In this document: positions 1-9,239 of the stretch, piece after piece
How the letters are laid out: the number at the start of each line of letters is the position of its first letter
Numbering within the stretch: position 1 is the first letter of the stretch
From: Methylotenera sp.
Lineage (GTDB): Bacteria > Pseudomonadota > Gammaproteobacteria > Burkholderiales > Methylophilaceae
Assembly (NCBI GenBank): GCA_009693255.1
Contig: SHXQ01000002.1
Span: 95,420 to 159,419, forward strand
Length of the DNA stretch: 64,000 nt
Reading direction: 5' to 3'
The notes under the pieces: generated by a model
Database searches by the model: none
Told to the model about the DNA's origin: nothing
Seen by the model: the letters and a program-made list of their open reading frames with translations, nothing else
Translations under genes and position numbers: made by a program

Positions 1-314
1 CCATTTGCACAGGAACCCATGGATATGACCCAACGCGGTTCTGCCATTTGATCATAAACTTTACGAAGTGCTGGCGCCATCTTATTCACTAAAGTGCCAG
101 CCACTATCATTACATCAGACTGGCGAGGACTACCACGGAACACAATACCAAAACGATCCAAGTCGTAGCGCGAAGCCCCTGCATGCATCATTTCAACCGC
201 GCAACAGGCTAAACCAAAGGTCATAGGCCACATTGAACCGGTACGCGTGTAATTAATCACCGTATCGAGCGTAGTCGTCACGAACCCTTTTTCTAAAAGA
301 CCCTCAATACTCAT
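1..314 (-). CDS. nuoB: NADH-quinone oxidoreductase subunit B, partial (N-terminal 104 residues)
   Basis: Subunit of respiratory complex I that carries cluster N2, at the junction of the peripheral and membrane arms. Reading leftward from the ATG at 314 gives a protein with the paired cysteines in [10 protein letters not shown], the [13 protein letters not shown] motif and MGSCANG, which are hallmarks of NuoB/PSST. The reading frame runs off the left edge of the window, so the C-terminal third, including the last cluster ligand, is not visible. It starts 7 bp after the nuoA stop, so the two are co-transcribed. Identification is secure. Confidence 0.96.
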   Translation of the reverse strand, partial: MSIEGLLEKGFVTTTLDTVINYTRTGSMWPMTFGLACCAVEMMHAGASRYDLDRFGIVFRGSPRQSDVMIVAGTLVNKMAPALRKVYDQMAEPRWVISMGSCAN

Positions 315-321
315 AACGAAC

Positions 322-678
322 TTAATCCCACTCTAATGCGCCCTTCATCCATTCATAAATAAAGCCGATGACTAGGACCCCAAGAAATACCATCATGGCA
401 ATGAAACCAAATAAACCAATTTCTTGAAGCACCACCGCCCACGGGAATAAAAAAGCGATTTCTAAATCAAATAGAATAAATAGTATGGCGACTAAATAAT
501 AGCGCACATCAAATTTCATACGTGCGTCTTCAAACGCCTCGAAGCCACATTCATAAGGGGAGTTTTTTGCAGAGTCCGGCTTATGCGGAGAGACCAACAA
601 GCCCAACACAAGAGGACCAATGCCGACCGCTAAGCCTACGAGAATAAATAACAATATCGGAAAGTAATTTTCTAACAC
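322..678 (-). CDS. nuoA: NADH-quinone oxidoreductase subunit A
   Basis: Small membrane subunit of complex I. The 118 residues match the usual NuoA length and contain three hydrophobic segments (about residues 5-28, 60-82 and 86-110). The conserved loop with [10 protein letters not shown] and [18 protein letters not shown] between the first and second segments includes the Cys of the quinone-gate region. It is the first gene of the nuo operon, with nuoB 7 bp downstream. The operon promoter should lie in the 320 bp upstream, but I could not assign boxes. Confidence 0.97.
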   Translation of the reverse strand: MLENYFPILLFILVGLAVGIGPLVLGLLVSPHKPDSAKNSPYECGFEAFEDARMKFDVRYYLVAILFILFDLEIAFLFPWAVVLQEIGLFGFIAMMVFLGVLVIGFIYEWMKGALEWD

Positions 679-999
679 TTACTAGTCCTAAACTAAATAG
701 CTGAAACCTAAATTTTTAAAAACCAATCAAGAAAATTTAATTAACGATAACACTTTATTTTTACATTTTCTTATGACGTGGTCATGACAAAAACTGCAAG
801 AACTAAGGCCAGTCTCGACCATTTAACGCTTAGTAACAGTTTCATTTAACGCTTTATTCAGACCTAAATACACCTAACTCAAATTAAGTTAGCATTATAA
901 CTCAATAGCCATACGCCTAGCCATAAGCTAGTAACTAAATTGCAGTTATGGTCAGCACAAACAATCCAATGAGAAATGTGATGCGACTCAGAAAAAAGT
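679..999. other. Intergenic region upstream of nuoA
   Basis: About 320 bp of AT-rich DNA between nuoA and the 3' end of the broken permease gene. It must contain the nuo operon promoter because both neighbours read leftward. I see no convincing -35/-10 pair, no RNA gene and no open frame of note. Confidence 0.5.
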
Positions 1000-2065
1000 T
1001 TAAACTGCGTTTCTGCTCACCCAAATTTCTAGCAAAGCAATGGTAACCACCAATGTAATCGGACCCAAAATAAGACCTGCGGCACCAAATATGAGCAAGC
1101 CTCCCACTACCGACAAAAAGGTTAGAACTGTATGCAGTCTGAGCCGATTACCGACTAAGATTGGACAAAATAAATTATCAATAGTGCCAACCACAAACAT
1201 GCCCCATAGCGTAAGTATTAATGCACTTCCAAAATCTCCTTCAACAGCCAAAAATAACGCCGCAGGCGCCCAAATAACGAAAGCCCCCAACATAGGCACC
1301 ACCGCTAGCAAGCCCATGACTAAGCCCCAAAGCAAGGGTGCAGGTAAATCTAGCCGCCAGAACTTCAGTTCACCCAAAAATCCTTGTACGGAAGCAATCG
1401 CAAAAGTGCCGTAGACGGTTGCATAAATAGTGTCGCCAATTCGACTAAACAGGCCAGCCATCTCAACCTGCGAAAGTGGCGCCAACGACACAATGGACGC
1501 TAAAGCTACCTTACGATCACGAAGGAAGAAGAATAGGATATAAAAGATTAAGCATAATCCTAACACTTGAAATATGGAGGATTTTACAATGTCGCCGGCA
1601 TTAGAATCTAACCACGTGGTGATGGTTTTTGCGCTTCCTGAAAAGTCCATTTTCTGCACAATCTTATCTATCATTGGCGCTAATTTTTGTTGCGTTTCTA
1701 ATGTGTGCAGCCAATCTTCAGAACTTAGCTTTGCCTCGATTAATTGACTGCCTTTCACCGCATGTAAGGCCAATTGCTGGCCAACAAACGCGCTGGAATA
1801 ACCATAATTAAACCAATCAATAACACTGAAACAGACGCAGCCAAACTGGCAGACTTTATCTTAGACTTAAACCATTGCTGCCAAGGACTAAACAAAACAG
1901 CCAACGTCAACACCCAAACAAGCACCGCTAAAAATGGCAAAGCCATCAGGTAACATAAATAAATACCAAACACTGTTGCCATCATCACCAGCGAATGAAC
2001 GTGATTTCTCGACCCCTAGTCATTGCCGACGCTAGCATCTGCGCGTTTATTTTTTGTTCTCTCAT
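1000..2065 (-). pseudogene. AI-2E/PerM-family permease, broken by two frameshifts
   Basis: Three consecutive minus-strand frames join into one AI-2E (PerM/YdiK, UPF0118) transporter of about 355 residues, the normal length. The first piece starts at the ATG at 2065 (MREQKINAQML...), ends at a stop near 1986 and should continue with MMATVFGIYLCYLMA in the second frame. That piece (to 1755) then continues as FVGQQLALHAVKG in the third frame, which runs to 1000 and contains the conserved C-terminal helices with GLLIFGAAGLILGP. Both shifts have the same sense, equal to loss of one base each, near 1990 and 1800. Either the gene is inactive or the sequence carries two indel errors. Function in the family (efflux or signal export) is poorly defined. 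Confidence 0.85.
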
Positions 2066-2139
2066 ACCTTAACTAACAGCTCCATGATATTTTTACTTTA
2101 TTTGAGAGGTATACCGATTTGTGTATGCGCAGAAATTTA

Positions 2140-2430
2140 TTAGGGCTTTGATTTATTGCTCAGTTTTTGCAGAATCTGCCAAGCTAGCCAGCCGCGTCGA
2201 AACCATTTTCCAAACCGGCTGGGTCGCAACATTGAAAGTACGGCCGTACCGCCGCCAGCTATCATGATTGGGTGATTTCTAATATAGCGTAATACATTCA
2301 AACCTTGATCTGCCATAGTCAAGGGCTTGCTCCATACCTCAACATTTTGCGCTAAGGCTAATCTTTGCGCTTCAGCTTTTTCCACCAAGTGTTCGCGCCG
2401 TTTTGCCAACCTAAGTAAGTTCTGGTTCAT
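2140..2430 (-). CDS. yqjK: YqjK-like protein
   Basis: Small basic protein of about 96 residues, the third gene of a yqjD-yqjE-yqjK set. An N-terminal charged helix (LLRLAKRREHLVEKAEAQR) is followed by one hydrophobic stretch (HPIMIAGGGTAVLSML) and a basic, Trp-rich tail. The frame stays open to 2463, but the ATG at 2430 lies one base after the yqjE stop and gives the family-like start MNQNLL, so I prefer it. Function is unknown; the position behind yqjDE suggests a membrane or stress-related role. Confidence 0.75.
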   Translation of the reverse strand: MNQNLLRLAKRREHLVEKAEAQRLALAQNVEVWSKPLTMADQGLNVLRYIRNHPIMIAGGGTAVLSMLRPSRFGKWFRRGWLAWQILQKLSNKSKP

Positions 2431-2431
2431 G

Positions 2432-2839
2432 TTATTTTTGGTCGCTACTTTGCTGTGGATCAAGCGTCTGCCGATCTTTTTGCAACTCTACTAAGCTAGC
2501 TAAAAAGAGTCTTGGTTTTGCTTTGGCTTTACGCTTAGCAAAGTGCCATGCAATCAGCCCTGCTACTATAAAAAAACTAGCGAGTGCGCCTATTGCGGCT
2601 AATCGATAGCTTGCCCATAAGGCGACTATGATAAAAACTGCCATTAACAACAGTCCTAGCATCAAGAAAAATAGCGCGATGAGCGACAGTTTAAGCAGGG
2701 ATAAGATATGCTCTCGCTCCTCTTCAATATCTGTCGATAAAAGTTCTAGTCGCGTATGTATGATGACAACAAACGTACTGACTAGCGCAGCTAGCGAATC
2801 CATTAGGCCGTTACTTTGCTTAGGGTTATTGTCCGGCAT
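2432..2839 (-). CDS. yqjE: YqjE/phage-holin superfamily III membrane protein
   Basis: A 135-residue protein with an amphipathic N-terminal helix (HTRLELLSTDIEEEREH) followed by two adjacent transmembrane helices at about residues 46-75 and 80-100 and a basic C-terminal tail. This is the layout of the YqjE family, sometimes annotated as a holin-6 family. It probably acts in the inner membrane together with YqjD and YqjK. The YqjD stop is 11 bp upstream and YqjK begins directly after its own stop, so the three form an operon. Molecular role is unknown. Confidence 0.82.
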   Translation of the reverse strand: MPDNNPKQSNGLMDSLAALVSTFVVIIHTRLELLSTDIEEEREHILSLLKLSLIALFFLMLGLLLMAVFIIVALWASYRLAAIGALASFFIVAGLIAWHFAKRKAKAKPRLFLASLVELQKDRQTLDPQQSSDQK

Positions 2840-2849
2840 AATTGAGCAA

Positions 2850-3164
2850 CTAACGACGTCCTATTAGCAAGCCAATAACAACACCAACACTAGCTGCCAA
2901 GCCAATTGAGCGCCACGGGTTTTCTTGTACATAATCATTGGTGGCCTTAGCCGCCTCCTTAGTTTTAGCTAGCACTGTCGCTTGTGTATCGACCATCGTC
3001 GTCTTTACCGCACCAAGTGACGCTTCTGCCTTGGCGCGAACCACTGCCAACTTTTCACCACCAGTATTGGCCGTGGCTTTTAGTAAGGCCTCTACGTCAG
3101 CTACTACCGCCTTAAAATCTTTACTTAATTGGTCTTCGTTAAATTGATCTGATAACGGCTCCAT
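2850..3164 (-). CDS. yqjD: DUF883 family protein (YqjD/ElaB-like), C-tail-anchored membrane protein
   Basis: A 104-residue protein with a long charged, Ala-rich helical region (residues 10-78) and a single C-terminal transmembrane helix (GLAASVGVVIGLLIGRR) ending in Arg-Arg. This is the ElaB/YqjD/DUF883 pattern. E. coli YqjD and ElaB are inner-membrane proteins that bind ribosomes in stationary phase, so a similar role is possible but not shown. It is the first gene of the yqjD-yqjE-yqjK operon. Confidence 0.88.
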   Translation of the reverse strand: MEPLSDQFNEDQLSKDFKAVVADVEALLKATANTGGEKLAVVRAKAEASLGAVKTTMVDTQATVLAKTKEAAKATNDYVQENPWRSIGLAASVGVVIGLLIGRR

Positions 3165-3273
3165 ACTATTTCTCCAATTATTGACTCATAAATTTAAACA
3201 ATCATTACTTGTCAGGCTATCGACATAAAATCACTATACGCCGAGCTATACCGACAAACAACAAGCAGGCACT

Positions 3274-4458
3274 TTACTTTCCAGCCCACAATTGACTTCT
3301 ACGGATCATTAACCAACCAAATATTAAGTAACCCGCCATAGCTAAGGCTAAACCAGATGGCGCATACCAGACCAATGGCACAATTAAACCAGCTGAAATA
3401 GTCGACAGTAGCATCTGTATGAAAGCTTGACCAGATGCTGCAGTACCGCGAATTTTTGGATGGCGATCAAGCGCGGCAATAGACAGTACAGGCATCGCTA
3501 GCGCCATACCGACATTAAATAAAGCAATCGGAAAAATGTTATAAATCGCTTGTGCAGGCAAGGTAAAACTAATCAGCAAATTTAATATAGCCATAGCGGC
3601 CATCCAAGTGAAAGCAGCTTTTATTACCCATTGTTTGGCATATCTCCCCGCCGCACATTTTGCAAAATAAGAACCTAAAACCATGCCACACACGGTTGGA
3701 ATAAACATATAGCCGAACTGATGTTGACTTAACCCAAGCTGTTTAACTAAAAATACTGGGCTCGCTAGCACGTAAATAAAAAAACTAGCAAAATTTGCCC
3801 CCAGTGCGAACACCACTAAATTAAACTCTTTATCAGCAAAAATGATGCGATAGTCTTTGATCACCTGCTTGGCAGATAGCGGCAGACGCTTCGCCTTAGG
3901 CACTGTTTCAGGCAGGTAGCGTATAGCTGCCCACAAGCTCAGCGCAGCATACAAGGCCAAAAAGATAAAAATTGCTTGCCAATGTATACCAAGCAATACC
4001 CCGCCAATGATAGGGGCAACCGCAGGTGCTATGCCAAACAACATTTGCACTGTGGCCATCACCCGTTGTGCTTGCGGGCCTTCAAACAAATCACGCACCA
4101 TAGCGCGCGCCACAACGTTACCTGCACCGCCGGAAAGCCCTTGTAGTACCCGGAAAAACCAAAGAATCTCAACATTGGGTGCCAAAGCGCAGCCTATAGA
4201 GGCCAAGACAAAAACACCCAAACCCCATTTGATAGTAGTGATACGTCCTATCGAGTCTGAAATAGCGCCATGCCATAGCGTCATCAAGGCATAAGGTAAC
4301 AAATAAAAAGTAAGGCTATGCTGTAACTCTAGCGGCGTACCTTGCAAGGCCGTTTCTAATGTTAAAAATGCTGGCAGGTAAGTATCAATTGCAAACGGCG
4401 CTAGAGCGGCAAGACTTGCAAGCACCACGGATAGCAGAAATGGGGATGGTTTAAACAT
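3274..4458 (-). CDS. Bcr/CflA family multidrug efflux MFS transporter
   Basis: A 394-residue major facilitator protein with twelve predicted helices. Family marks are the N-terminal APFAIDTYLPAF, the motif-A-like loop GAISDSIGR between helices 2 and 3, and RVLQGLSGGAGNVVARAMVRDLF in helices 4-5, all typical of Bcr/CflA (TIGR00710-type) drug:proton antiporters. The substrate cannot be read from the sequence. It sits downstream of pqqE in the same orientation, but a strong terminator (4476-4503) separates them, so it is probably transcribed on its own. Confidence 0.9.
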   Translation of the reverse strand: MFKPSPFLLSVVLASLAALAPFAIDTYLPAFLTLETALQGTPLELQHSLTFYLLPYALMTLWHGAISDSIGRITTIKWGLGVFVLASIGCALAPNVEILWFFRVLQGLSGGAGNVVARAMVRDLFEGPQAQRVMATVQMLFGIAPAVAPIIGGVLLGIHWQAIFIFLALYAALSLWAAIRYLPETVPKAKRLPLSAKQVIKDYRIIFADKEFNLVVFALGANFASFFIYVLASPVFLVKQLGLSQHQFGYMFIPTVCGMVLGSYFAKCAAGRYAKQWVIKAAFTWMAAMAILNLLISFTLPAQAIYNIFPIALFNVGMALAMPVLSIAALDRHPKIRGTAASGQAFIQMLLSTISAGLIVPLVWYAPSGLALAMAGYLIFGWLMIRRSQLWAGK

Positions 4459-4475
4459 CTAAATAAAATTCTCAA

Positions 4476-4503
4476 ATAAAAAAACGCGCTAAGCTAGCGC
4501 GTT
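4476..4503 (-). terminator. Rho-independent terminator of the pqq operon
   Basis: Perfect 9-bp stem (AACGCGCTA / TAGCGCGTT) with a 3-nt loop, followed on the minus strand by seven T residues. It lies 40 bp after the pqqE stop and ends transcription before the MFS gene. Confidence 0.88.
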
Positions 4504-4541
4504 CAATTTAACCATACTATGACAAACTTATGATGAATTAA

Positions 4542-5771
4542 TTAAGGTAAGGAATGAAAGCCTTCAACACGGTCATTAAGCTCGCCCGCGATAATTCTCT
4601 TAGAGTTCTTATCATTACGAAACACTATTGGCTGAGCGACCAACACTGGATTTTTTGAGTCTTCAATCGCTTGATCAATCAAATGGCGATAAGGTGATTT
4701 AGTGCACACGGGATCAGCAATCTCAGCGTCACCGGACAACAGAAATGCCTGACAACGACAACCGCCCAAGTCATTTTCTTTTTCAGAACAACTGCGACAA
4801 GGTTCTTTCATCCAGCTATCACCGCGATACTTGTTAAATGCAGGAGAATCTTTCCATGCATAGGCTAGGCCGCTATCTCGCACATTTGGAAACTGCATAT
4901 TGGGTAATGATCTTGCCGAGTGACATGGTAATACATCGCCATTAGCAGTCACAATCATAAAGACTTCACCCCAGCCATTCATGCACTTTTTAGGGCGATC
5001 AGAGAAATAATCTGGAACCACAAAAAATATTTTCATCTTATTGTTAGGATTAGCTCTAAACTCGTTGGTAATTGCCTCAGCTTCATCTACTTGTTCTTTG
5101 GTTGGCATCAATTGGTTGCGATTAACTAATGACCATCCGTAATATTGCGTATTTGCCAGCTCAATGTAATCAGCACCAAGTGCTTGTGCCATCTCTAATA
5201 TTTCTTTCATGTGACCAATGTTGTAGCGGTGTATGACCACATTTAACACCATTGGATAGCCATGATTTTTAATCATGGCAGCCACTTTTTTCTTCAATTC
5301 AAAGGTTTTGGTATTGGTGATGAAATTGTTAATTTCTTCAGTAATATCATGCATAGAAAGCTGAATATGGTCTAAACCACCGTCTTTAAATGCTTGGATA
5401 CGCTTTTCAGTCAAACCTACGCCAGAGGTAATTAAATTACTGTAATAGCCAAGCTTTTTAGCTTCGATGACAATATCTTCAATATCGTCACGCAATAAAG
5501 GCTCACCGCCAGAAATACCCAGCTGAATAGCACCTAGCTTTCGTGCATCCCGTAAAGCCTCTATCCACTGCTCGGTAGTGAGCTCATTTTGGGTATGCTT
5601 ATCGTAATCGGTTGGGTTATAGCAAAATGCACAATGTAATGGACAGCGATATGTCACCTCTGCCAATAGCCACAGTGGCTGTGTATGCGTAACGGCGGCA
5701 GAAACACCATTATTTTGTTGCGCATGTACGGTTTTTTGTACGACTGATTCACCTAAAGAGGCTTGTGTCAT
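4542..5771 (-). CDS. pqqE: PqqA peptide cyclase (radical SAM), PQQ biosynthesis
   Basis: Radical SAM enzyme that forms the Glu-Tyr carbon-carbon bond in the PqqA peptide, with PqqD presenting the peptide. The SAM cluster motif is C43-x3-C47-x2-C50 (YRCPLHCAFCYNP). GISGGEPLLRDD follows, and a C-terminal SPASM region (CMNGWGEV, CHSARSLP, CRSCSEKENDLGGCRC) binds auxiliary iron-sulfur clusters. At 409 residues it is longer than many PqqE proteins (about 380) because of an N-terminal extension of some 25 residues. It is the last gene of the operon, 36 bp after pqqD. Confidence 0.97.
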   Translation of the reverse strand: MTQASLGESVVQKTVHAQQNNGVSAAVTHTQPLWLLAEVTYRCPLHCAFCYNPTDYDKHTQNELTTEQWIEALRDARKLGAIQLGISGGEPLLRDDIEDIVIEAKKLGYYSNLITSGVGLTEKRIQAFKDGGLDHIQLSMHDITEEINNFITNTKTFELKKKVAAMIKNHGYPMVLNVVIHRYNIGHMKEILEMAQALGADYIELANTQYYGWSLVNRNQLMPTKEQVDEAEAITNEFRANPNNKMKIFFVVPDYFSDRPKKCMNGWGEVFMIVTANGDVLPCHSARSLPNMQFPNVRDSGLAYAWKDSPAFNKYRGDSWMKEPCRSCSEKENDLGGCRCQAFLLSGDAEIADPVCTKSPYRHLIDQAIEDSKNPVLVAQPIVFRNDKNSKRIIAGELNDRVEGFHSLP

Positions 5772-5807
5772 GTTGCTACTCCTAAATTTTTACGCATTAT
5801 TTAAACG

Positions 5808-6089
5808 CTAAAGCTTGCGTAACCAACCTTTACTTACCGCAAGTTCAAACATGCCAATAATGTCAGTTTCAATATTCACCGCATCAGGAAATGTTGCCTG
5901 CAAATCAGTAATTACATCAGACACGGTCACTTTTCCATCTAAGCGCTTCAAAATTTCACCCGCCCCCCCATGCAGTTTGACCATACCTTCAGGGAAAAGT
6001 ATCACATAATTTTGCTGCGCTTCTTCCCATTGAAAACGATGATGCAACGCAAGTGCATAGATATCTGAATGCTGTATATTCATGTCCAT
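5808..6089 (-). CDS. pqqD: PqqD, PqqA peptide chaperone (RRE protein)
   Basis: A 93-residue protein of the PqqD family, the archetypal RiPP recognition element. It binds the PqqA precursor peptide and delivers it to the radical SAM enzyme PqqE. The typical features are HHRFQWEEAQQNYVILFPEGMVKL, then GGAGEILKRLDG and a helical C-terminus. A second ATG two codons downstream could also be the start. It lies between pqqC (12 bp gap) and pqqE, the standard order. Confidence 0.95.
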   Translation of the reverse strand: MDMNIQHSDIYALALHHRFQWEEAQQNYVILFPEGMVKLHGGAGEILKRLDGKVTVSDVITDLQATFPDAVNIETDIIGMFELAVSKGWLRKL

Positions 6090-6101
6090 TATGGTGTAAT
6101 C

Positions 6102-6863
6102 TTAATTAAAATGAATAACCGGCTGACGCAAGTAATCTTTGCCTTCAACCTTAATATCTGTGCTTGCCAACATAATTGAATCTGCTATTACCCAAAGAAT
6201 ATCCAGCTTAAACTGTAATATATCTAAGGCTTTTAACTGCATTTCGCGTGACGTGCTAAAGTAATCCAAAGTCACGTTTAAACCTTGCTCTACATCACGC
6301 CGCGCTTCTGTTAAGCGTTTTTTAAAGTAGGTTAAACCAGTTTCATCAATCCACGGATACATACTAGGCCATGAGCTAATGCGTTGCTGATGGATATGTG
6401 GTGCGAATAGCTCGGTTAAGCTTGAACATACTGATTCTTGCCAAGTACGTTGTTTAGCAAAATTAATGTAAGCATCCACGGCAAAACGCACACCAGGGCT
6501 TACCATTTTAAGGCTAGTCACATCTTCTCGGCTTAAACCTACGGCAGCACCTAATTGAATCCAAGCTTCAATACCACCAACATTGTCACCAACGCCATCG
6601 TGGTCAGTAATGCGTACAATCCATTGCTTACGCACTTCTACATCAGGGCAATTAGAAAGAATTGCCGCATCTTTCATTGGAATGGCAATTTGATAATAAA
6701 AACGATTCGCCACCCAAGATTGCAATTGTTCTTTTGTTAATTTTCCTTCATACATCATCACGTGAAATGGGTGATAAATATGATAACCACGGCCTTTCTC
6801 ACGTAATTTATCTTCAAATTCCGCACGTGCCCAAGGTAAATTTTGATTTGCGGCTGCATTCAT
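6102..6863 (-). CDS. pqqC: Pyrroloquinoline-quinone synthase
   Basis: Cofactorless oxidase that carries out the final ring closure and eight-electron oxidation to PQQ. The 253-residue length is normal and the protein is all-helical, with conserved [16 protein letters not shown] near the N-terminus, the [18 protein letters not shown] segment and the His-rich ITDHDG and FAPHIHQQR motifs that line the active site. It is the third gene of the cluster, 9 bp after pqqB. Confidence 0.97.
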   Translation of the reverse strand: MNAAANQNLPWARAEFEDKLREKGRGYHIYHPFHVMMYEGKLTKEQLQSWVANRFYYQIAIPMKDAAILSNCPDVEVRKQWIVRITDHDGVGDNVGGIEAWIQLGAAVGLSREDVTSLKMVSPGVRFAVDAYINFAKQRTWQESVCSSLTELFAPHIHQQRISSWPSMYPWIDETGLTYFKKRLTEARRDVEQGLNVTLDYFSTSREMQLKALDILQFKLDILWVIADSIMLASTDIKVEGKDYLRQPVIHFN

Positions 6864-6872
6864 AATAAGTTC

Positions 6873-7805
6873 CTATAAAATAATATCCATGCCATCATAA
6901 GCCACTTCAATACCATGTTGAGTAAGCTCGGCACGCTCAGCAGAATCTTCTCGCAAAATAGGATTGGTGTTATTGATATGTATCAATATTTTACGCACAT
7001 TTTGACCATTTTTAGGGCCAAATTCATTAAGCTTTTCTATCATACCACCTTCACCAGACTGCGGATTGTGGCCGATACTACGTGCAGTTTTAGTCATCAA
7101 ACCCATGTCAATCATTTCGGTATTCGTCCAGAATGTACCATCCACCATAATGCAATCAGCCTGATTTATAAACGGCGGTAAATGCGGCTCTATTTCACCT
7201 AAACCTGGTGAGTACCAACATTTTTTACCTGTGCTAATCTCTTCAATCAGCACGCCGATGGTATCGCCAGCTTGCGGGTTATTACGGTGTGGAGAATATG
7301 GAGGTGCAGCACTCTTAAGTGATACAGATGTAAATTTAAGATTAGGTACATTAGGGATTTCAAAGCTAGTTTTGCCATCAATCGGCACTTGATGGTAATT
7401 AACGCCGCAGTAATGCTCTAATATATTCAATATCTGGTTACCAGAAGTCAGGTCTTCATACACCATATCTGTGCAATAAATCTCGCGTTTAATCTTGCCT
7501 TCACGCAACATAAATAAGCCAGTGGTATGGTCAATTTGCGCGTCAATCAACACAATTGCTTGAATACCTGAATCACGAATCGCACGACCCGGTTGTAATG
7601 GCGAAAAATCCTGAATCTGCTGCAATACATCGGGTGAGGCGTTAAACAACACCCAATTGACGCCATCCCCACTCACACAAATTGAAGATTGTGTGCGTTT
7701 AGTGGCTTTAATAGTCCCTTTACGCAGTCCATTGCAATTAAAACAGTTGCAATTCCATTGTGGAAATCCACCACCTGCGCCTGCGCCTAAAACATGTATA
7801 TGCAT
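6873..7805 (-). CDS. pqqB: PQQ biosynthesis protein PqqB (metallo-beta-lactamase fold)
   Basis: A 310-residue protein of the metallo-beta-lactamase fold, proposed to hydroxylate the tyrosine-derived ring of the PQQ precursor. It begins with HVLGAGAGGGFPQWNCNC, has the CxCxxC motif (C19, C21, C24), the DAQIDHTTGL motif and MVDGTFW. The start at 7805 lies about 150 bp downstream of pqqA, behind a hairpin (7907-7937), so its expression probably depends on readthrough or RNA processing. Confidence 0.96.
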   Translation of the reverse strand: MHIHVLGAGAGGGFPQWNCNCFNCNGLRKGTIKATKRTQSSICVSGDGVNWVLFNASPDVLQQIQDFSPLQPGRAIRDSGIQAIVLIDAQIDHTTGLFMLREGKIKREIYCTDMVYEDLTSGNQILNILEHYCGVNYHQVPIDGKTSFEIPNVPNLKFTSVSLKSAAPPYSPHRNNPQAGDTIGVLIEEISTGKKCWYSPGLGEIEPHLPPFINQADCIMVDGTFWTNTEMIDMGLMTKTARSIGHNPQSGEGGMIEKLNEFGPKNGQNVRKILIHINNTNPILREDSAERAELTQHGIEVAYDGMDIIL

Positions 7806-7906
7806 ATAACTCTACAATTCCACTAAGTAATACTCTTTAAAAAAACTTGCTTAGCACATTCATCACTAAGACTTAGCCTATCCGCCAACTAATGGCTTTG
7901 GTATAT

Positions 7907-7937
7907 AAAAAAAGGCTGTCTTACGGCAGCCTTTTTT
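7907..7937 (-). terminator. Terminator-like hairpin between pqqA and pqqB
   Basis: On the minus strand the sequence reads A-run, GGCTG, short loop, CAGCC, T-run, giving a stem of 5 GC-rich pairs extended by A:T pairs on both sides. It sits 17 bp after the pqqA stop. In other methylotrophs pqqA is far more abundant than the other pqq mRNAs, and a partial terminator here would explain that. The A/T flanks make it able to work in both directions. Confidence 0.85.
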
Positions 7938-7953
7938 ATTAGCATAAGGCTAA

Positions 7954-8025
7954 TTATTTATTCATTACGTACATTGTTACTTCAAAGCCAAAACGCATTT
8001 CTGTAGCTGCTGGAGTTGTCCACAT
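7954..8025 (-). CDS. pqqA: PQQ precursor peptide PqqA (23 residues)
   Basis: Ribosomally made substrate from which PQQ is cut and built. The 23-residue peptide starts MWTTPAATEMRFG and contains E15-V-T-M-Y19, the Glu and Tyr that PqqE joins. A good ribosome binding site (AAGGAAA at about 8033-8038) lies 7-8 bp upstream of the ATG. It leads the pqqBCDE genes in the standard order and is followed at once by a hairpin that should hold most transcripts back. Confidence 0.97.
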   Translation of the reverse strand: MWTTPAATEMRFGFEVTMYVMNK

Positions 8026-8071
8026 GATAATTTTCCTTTTTTAGTTAATTGATTTCGTTGCTGCAAATTGA

Positions 8072-8089
8072 TTTCACCACAACGTGAAA
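8072..8089. repeat. Inverted repeat upstream of pqqA
   Basis: TTTCAC and GTGAAA separated by 6 bp, in the 145-bp region between pqqA and the aroG stop. It could be an operator for the pqq promoter or part of a weak aroG terminator; there is no T-run, so the latter is less likely. Confidence 0.35.
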
Positions 8090-8171
8090 CGAATCATGCG
8101 CGCTATTATTATTTCACAACACTGCAAACTTACTGATTAAGCACTAAGTAAATTCATGATGCCTAGCCGAG

Positions 8172-9239
8172 CTACTTATGCCGACGCGACCGTACCGAAA
8201 CTGCCAGCGCTTCCAGCAACTCAACCGTATCTTGCCAACCTAAACAAGCATCAGTGATTGATGTGCCGTATTCCAATTGGCAGCCGGGGGTATGGTCTTG
8301 TCGACCTGCATTGAGGTGTGATTCCACCATCACACCGACAATACGGCTATCGCCATCGACTAATTGGCTGGCTACGTCACGCGCAACGTCAATTTGACGT
8401 AAGTAATTTTTACTGCTGTTGCCATGACTGCAATCTATCATTAATGCCGGCGCAAGACCCGCCGCCGTAAGCTTGTCGCAAGCGTCATTGACGCTATCTT
8501 TGTCATAATTAGGTTTTTTTCCACCACGCAGAATCACATGACAATCTTGGTTGCCCGTTGTCGAAAAAATAGCTGACTGCCCTTCTTTGGTCACGGATAA
8601 AAAATGATGTGGTGTAGATGCCGTTTTAATCGCATCAATCGCCACGCGCACGCCGCCATCGGTGCCATTTTTAAAGCCAACAGGGCAAGATAAACCAGAG
8701 GTGAGCTCCCGATGCACCTGCGATTCCGTTGTACGCGCACCTATGGCGCCCCAACTCACTAAATCAGCAGTGTATTGTGGCGTAATCATATCTAAAAACT
8801 CTGCGCCGGCAGGCATACCAAGCTCATTCACGTCCAATAAAAATTTACGAGCTATTTCTAAGCCTTCATTAATCTGATAACTGCCATCAAGATGCGGGTC
8901 ATTAATCAGACCCTTCCAACCTACCGTAGTGCGTGGTTTTTCGAAATAAACACGCATCACGATTAATAAGTCGGCTTCTAGACTTTTTCGGACTTCCATT
9001 AATCGGCGCGCATATTCTAGCCCGGCCTTGGTATCATGGATTGAGCATGGCCCAACAATTACCAGTAAACGGTCGTCAGATTGATGCAAAATACGGTGAA
9101 TATCCGCACGCGTAGCTAATATATTTTGTGTTGAATCAGTACTTTCCTTAAGGCGATCTAGTAGTGCTAATGGTGTGGTCAGTTTCTTAATTTCACGAAT
9201 ACGCACATCGTCGGTAGCTAGTTTTTTATATGGGCTCAT
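8172..9239 (-). CDS. aroG: 3-deoxy-7-phosphoheptulonate synthase, class I (DAHP synthase)
   Basis: First enzyme of the shikimate pathway; condenses phosphoenolpyruvate and erythrose 4-phosphate. The 355-residue length fits the AroF/G/H class. Motifs include VIVGPCSIHD, RVYFEKPRTTVGWKGLINDP, GARTTESQVHRELTSGLSCPVGFKNGT split across the barrel, DCSHGNSSK, and metal ligand regions near the end (ESHLNAGRQ). Which aromatic amino acid inhibits it cannot be told. Its ATG directly abuts the hisC stop, and it ends the gyrA-serC-pheA-hisC-aroG run. Confidence 0.94.
   Translation of the reverse strand: MSPYKKLATDDVRIREIKKLTTPLALLDRLKESTDSTQNILATRADIHRILHQSDDRLLVIVGPCSIHDTKAGLEYARRLMEVRKSLEADLLIVMRVYFEKPRTTVGWKGLINDPHLDGSYQINEGLEIARKFLLDVNELGMPAGAEFLDMITPQYTADLVSWGAIGARTTESQVHRELTSGLSCPVGFKNGTDGGVRVAIDAIKTASTPHHFLSVTKEGQSAIFSTTGNQDCHVILRGGKKPNYDKDSVNDACDKLTAAGLAPALMIDCSHGNSSKNYLRQIDVARDVASQLVDGDSRIVGVMVESHLNAGRQDHTPGCQLEYGTSITDACLGWQDTVELLEALAVSVRSRRHK

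Noticed and set aside
1040-1414. Open plus-strand frame of 124 codons
   Set aside because: It is the antisense of the AI-2E permease, rich in Lys, Pro and Ser without any domain, start signal or context.
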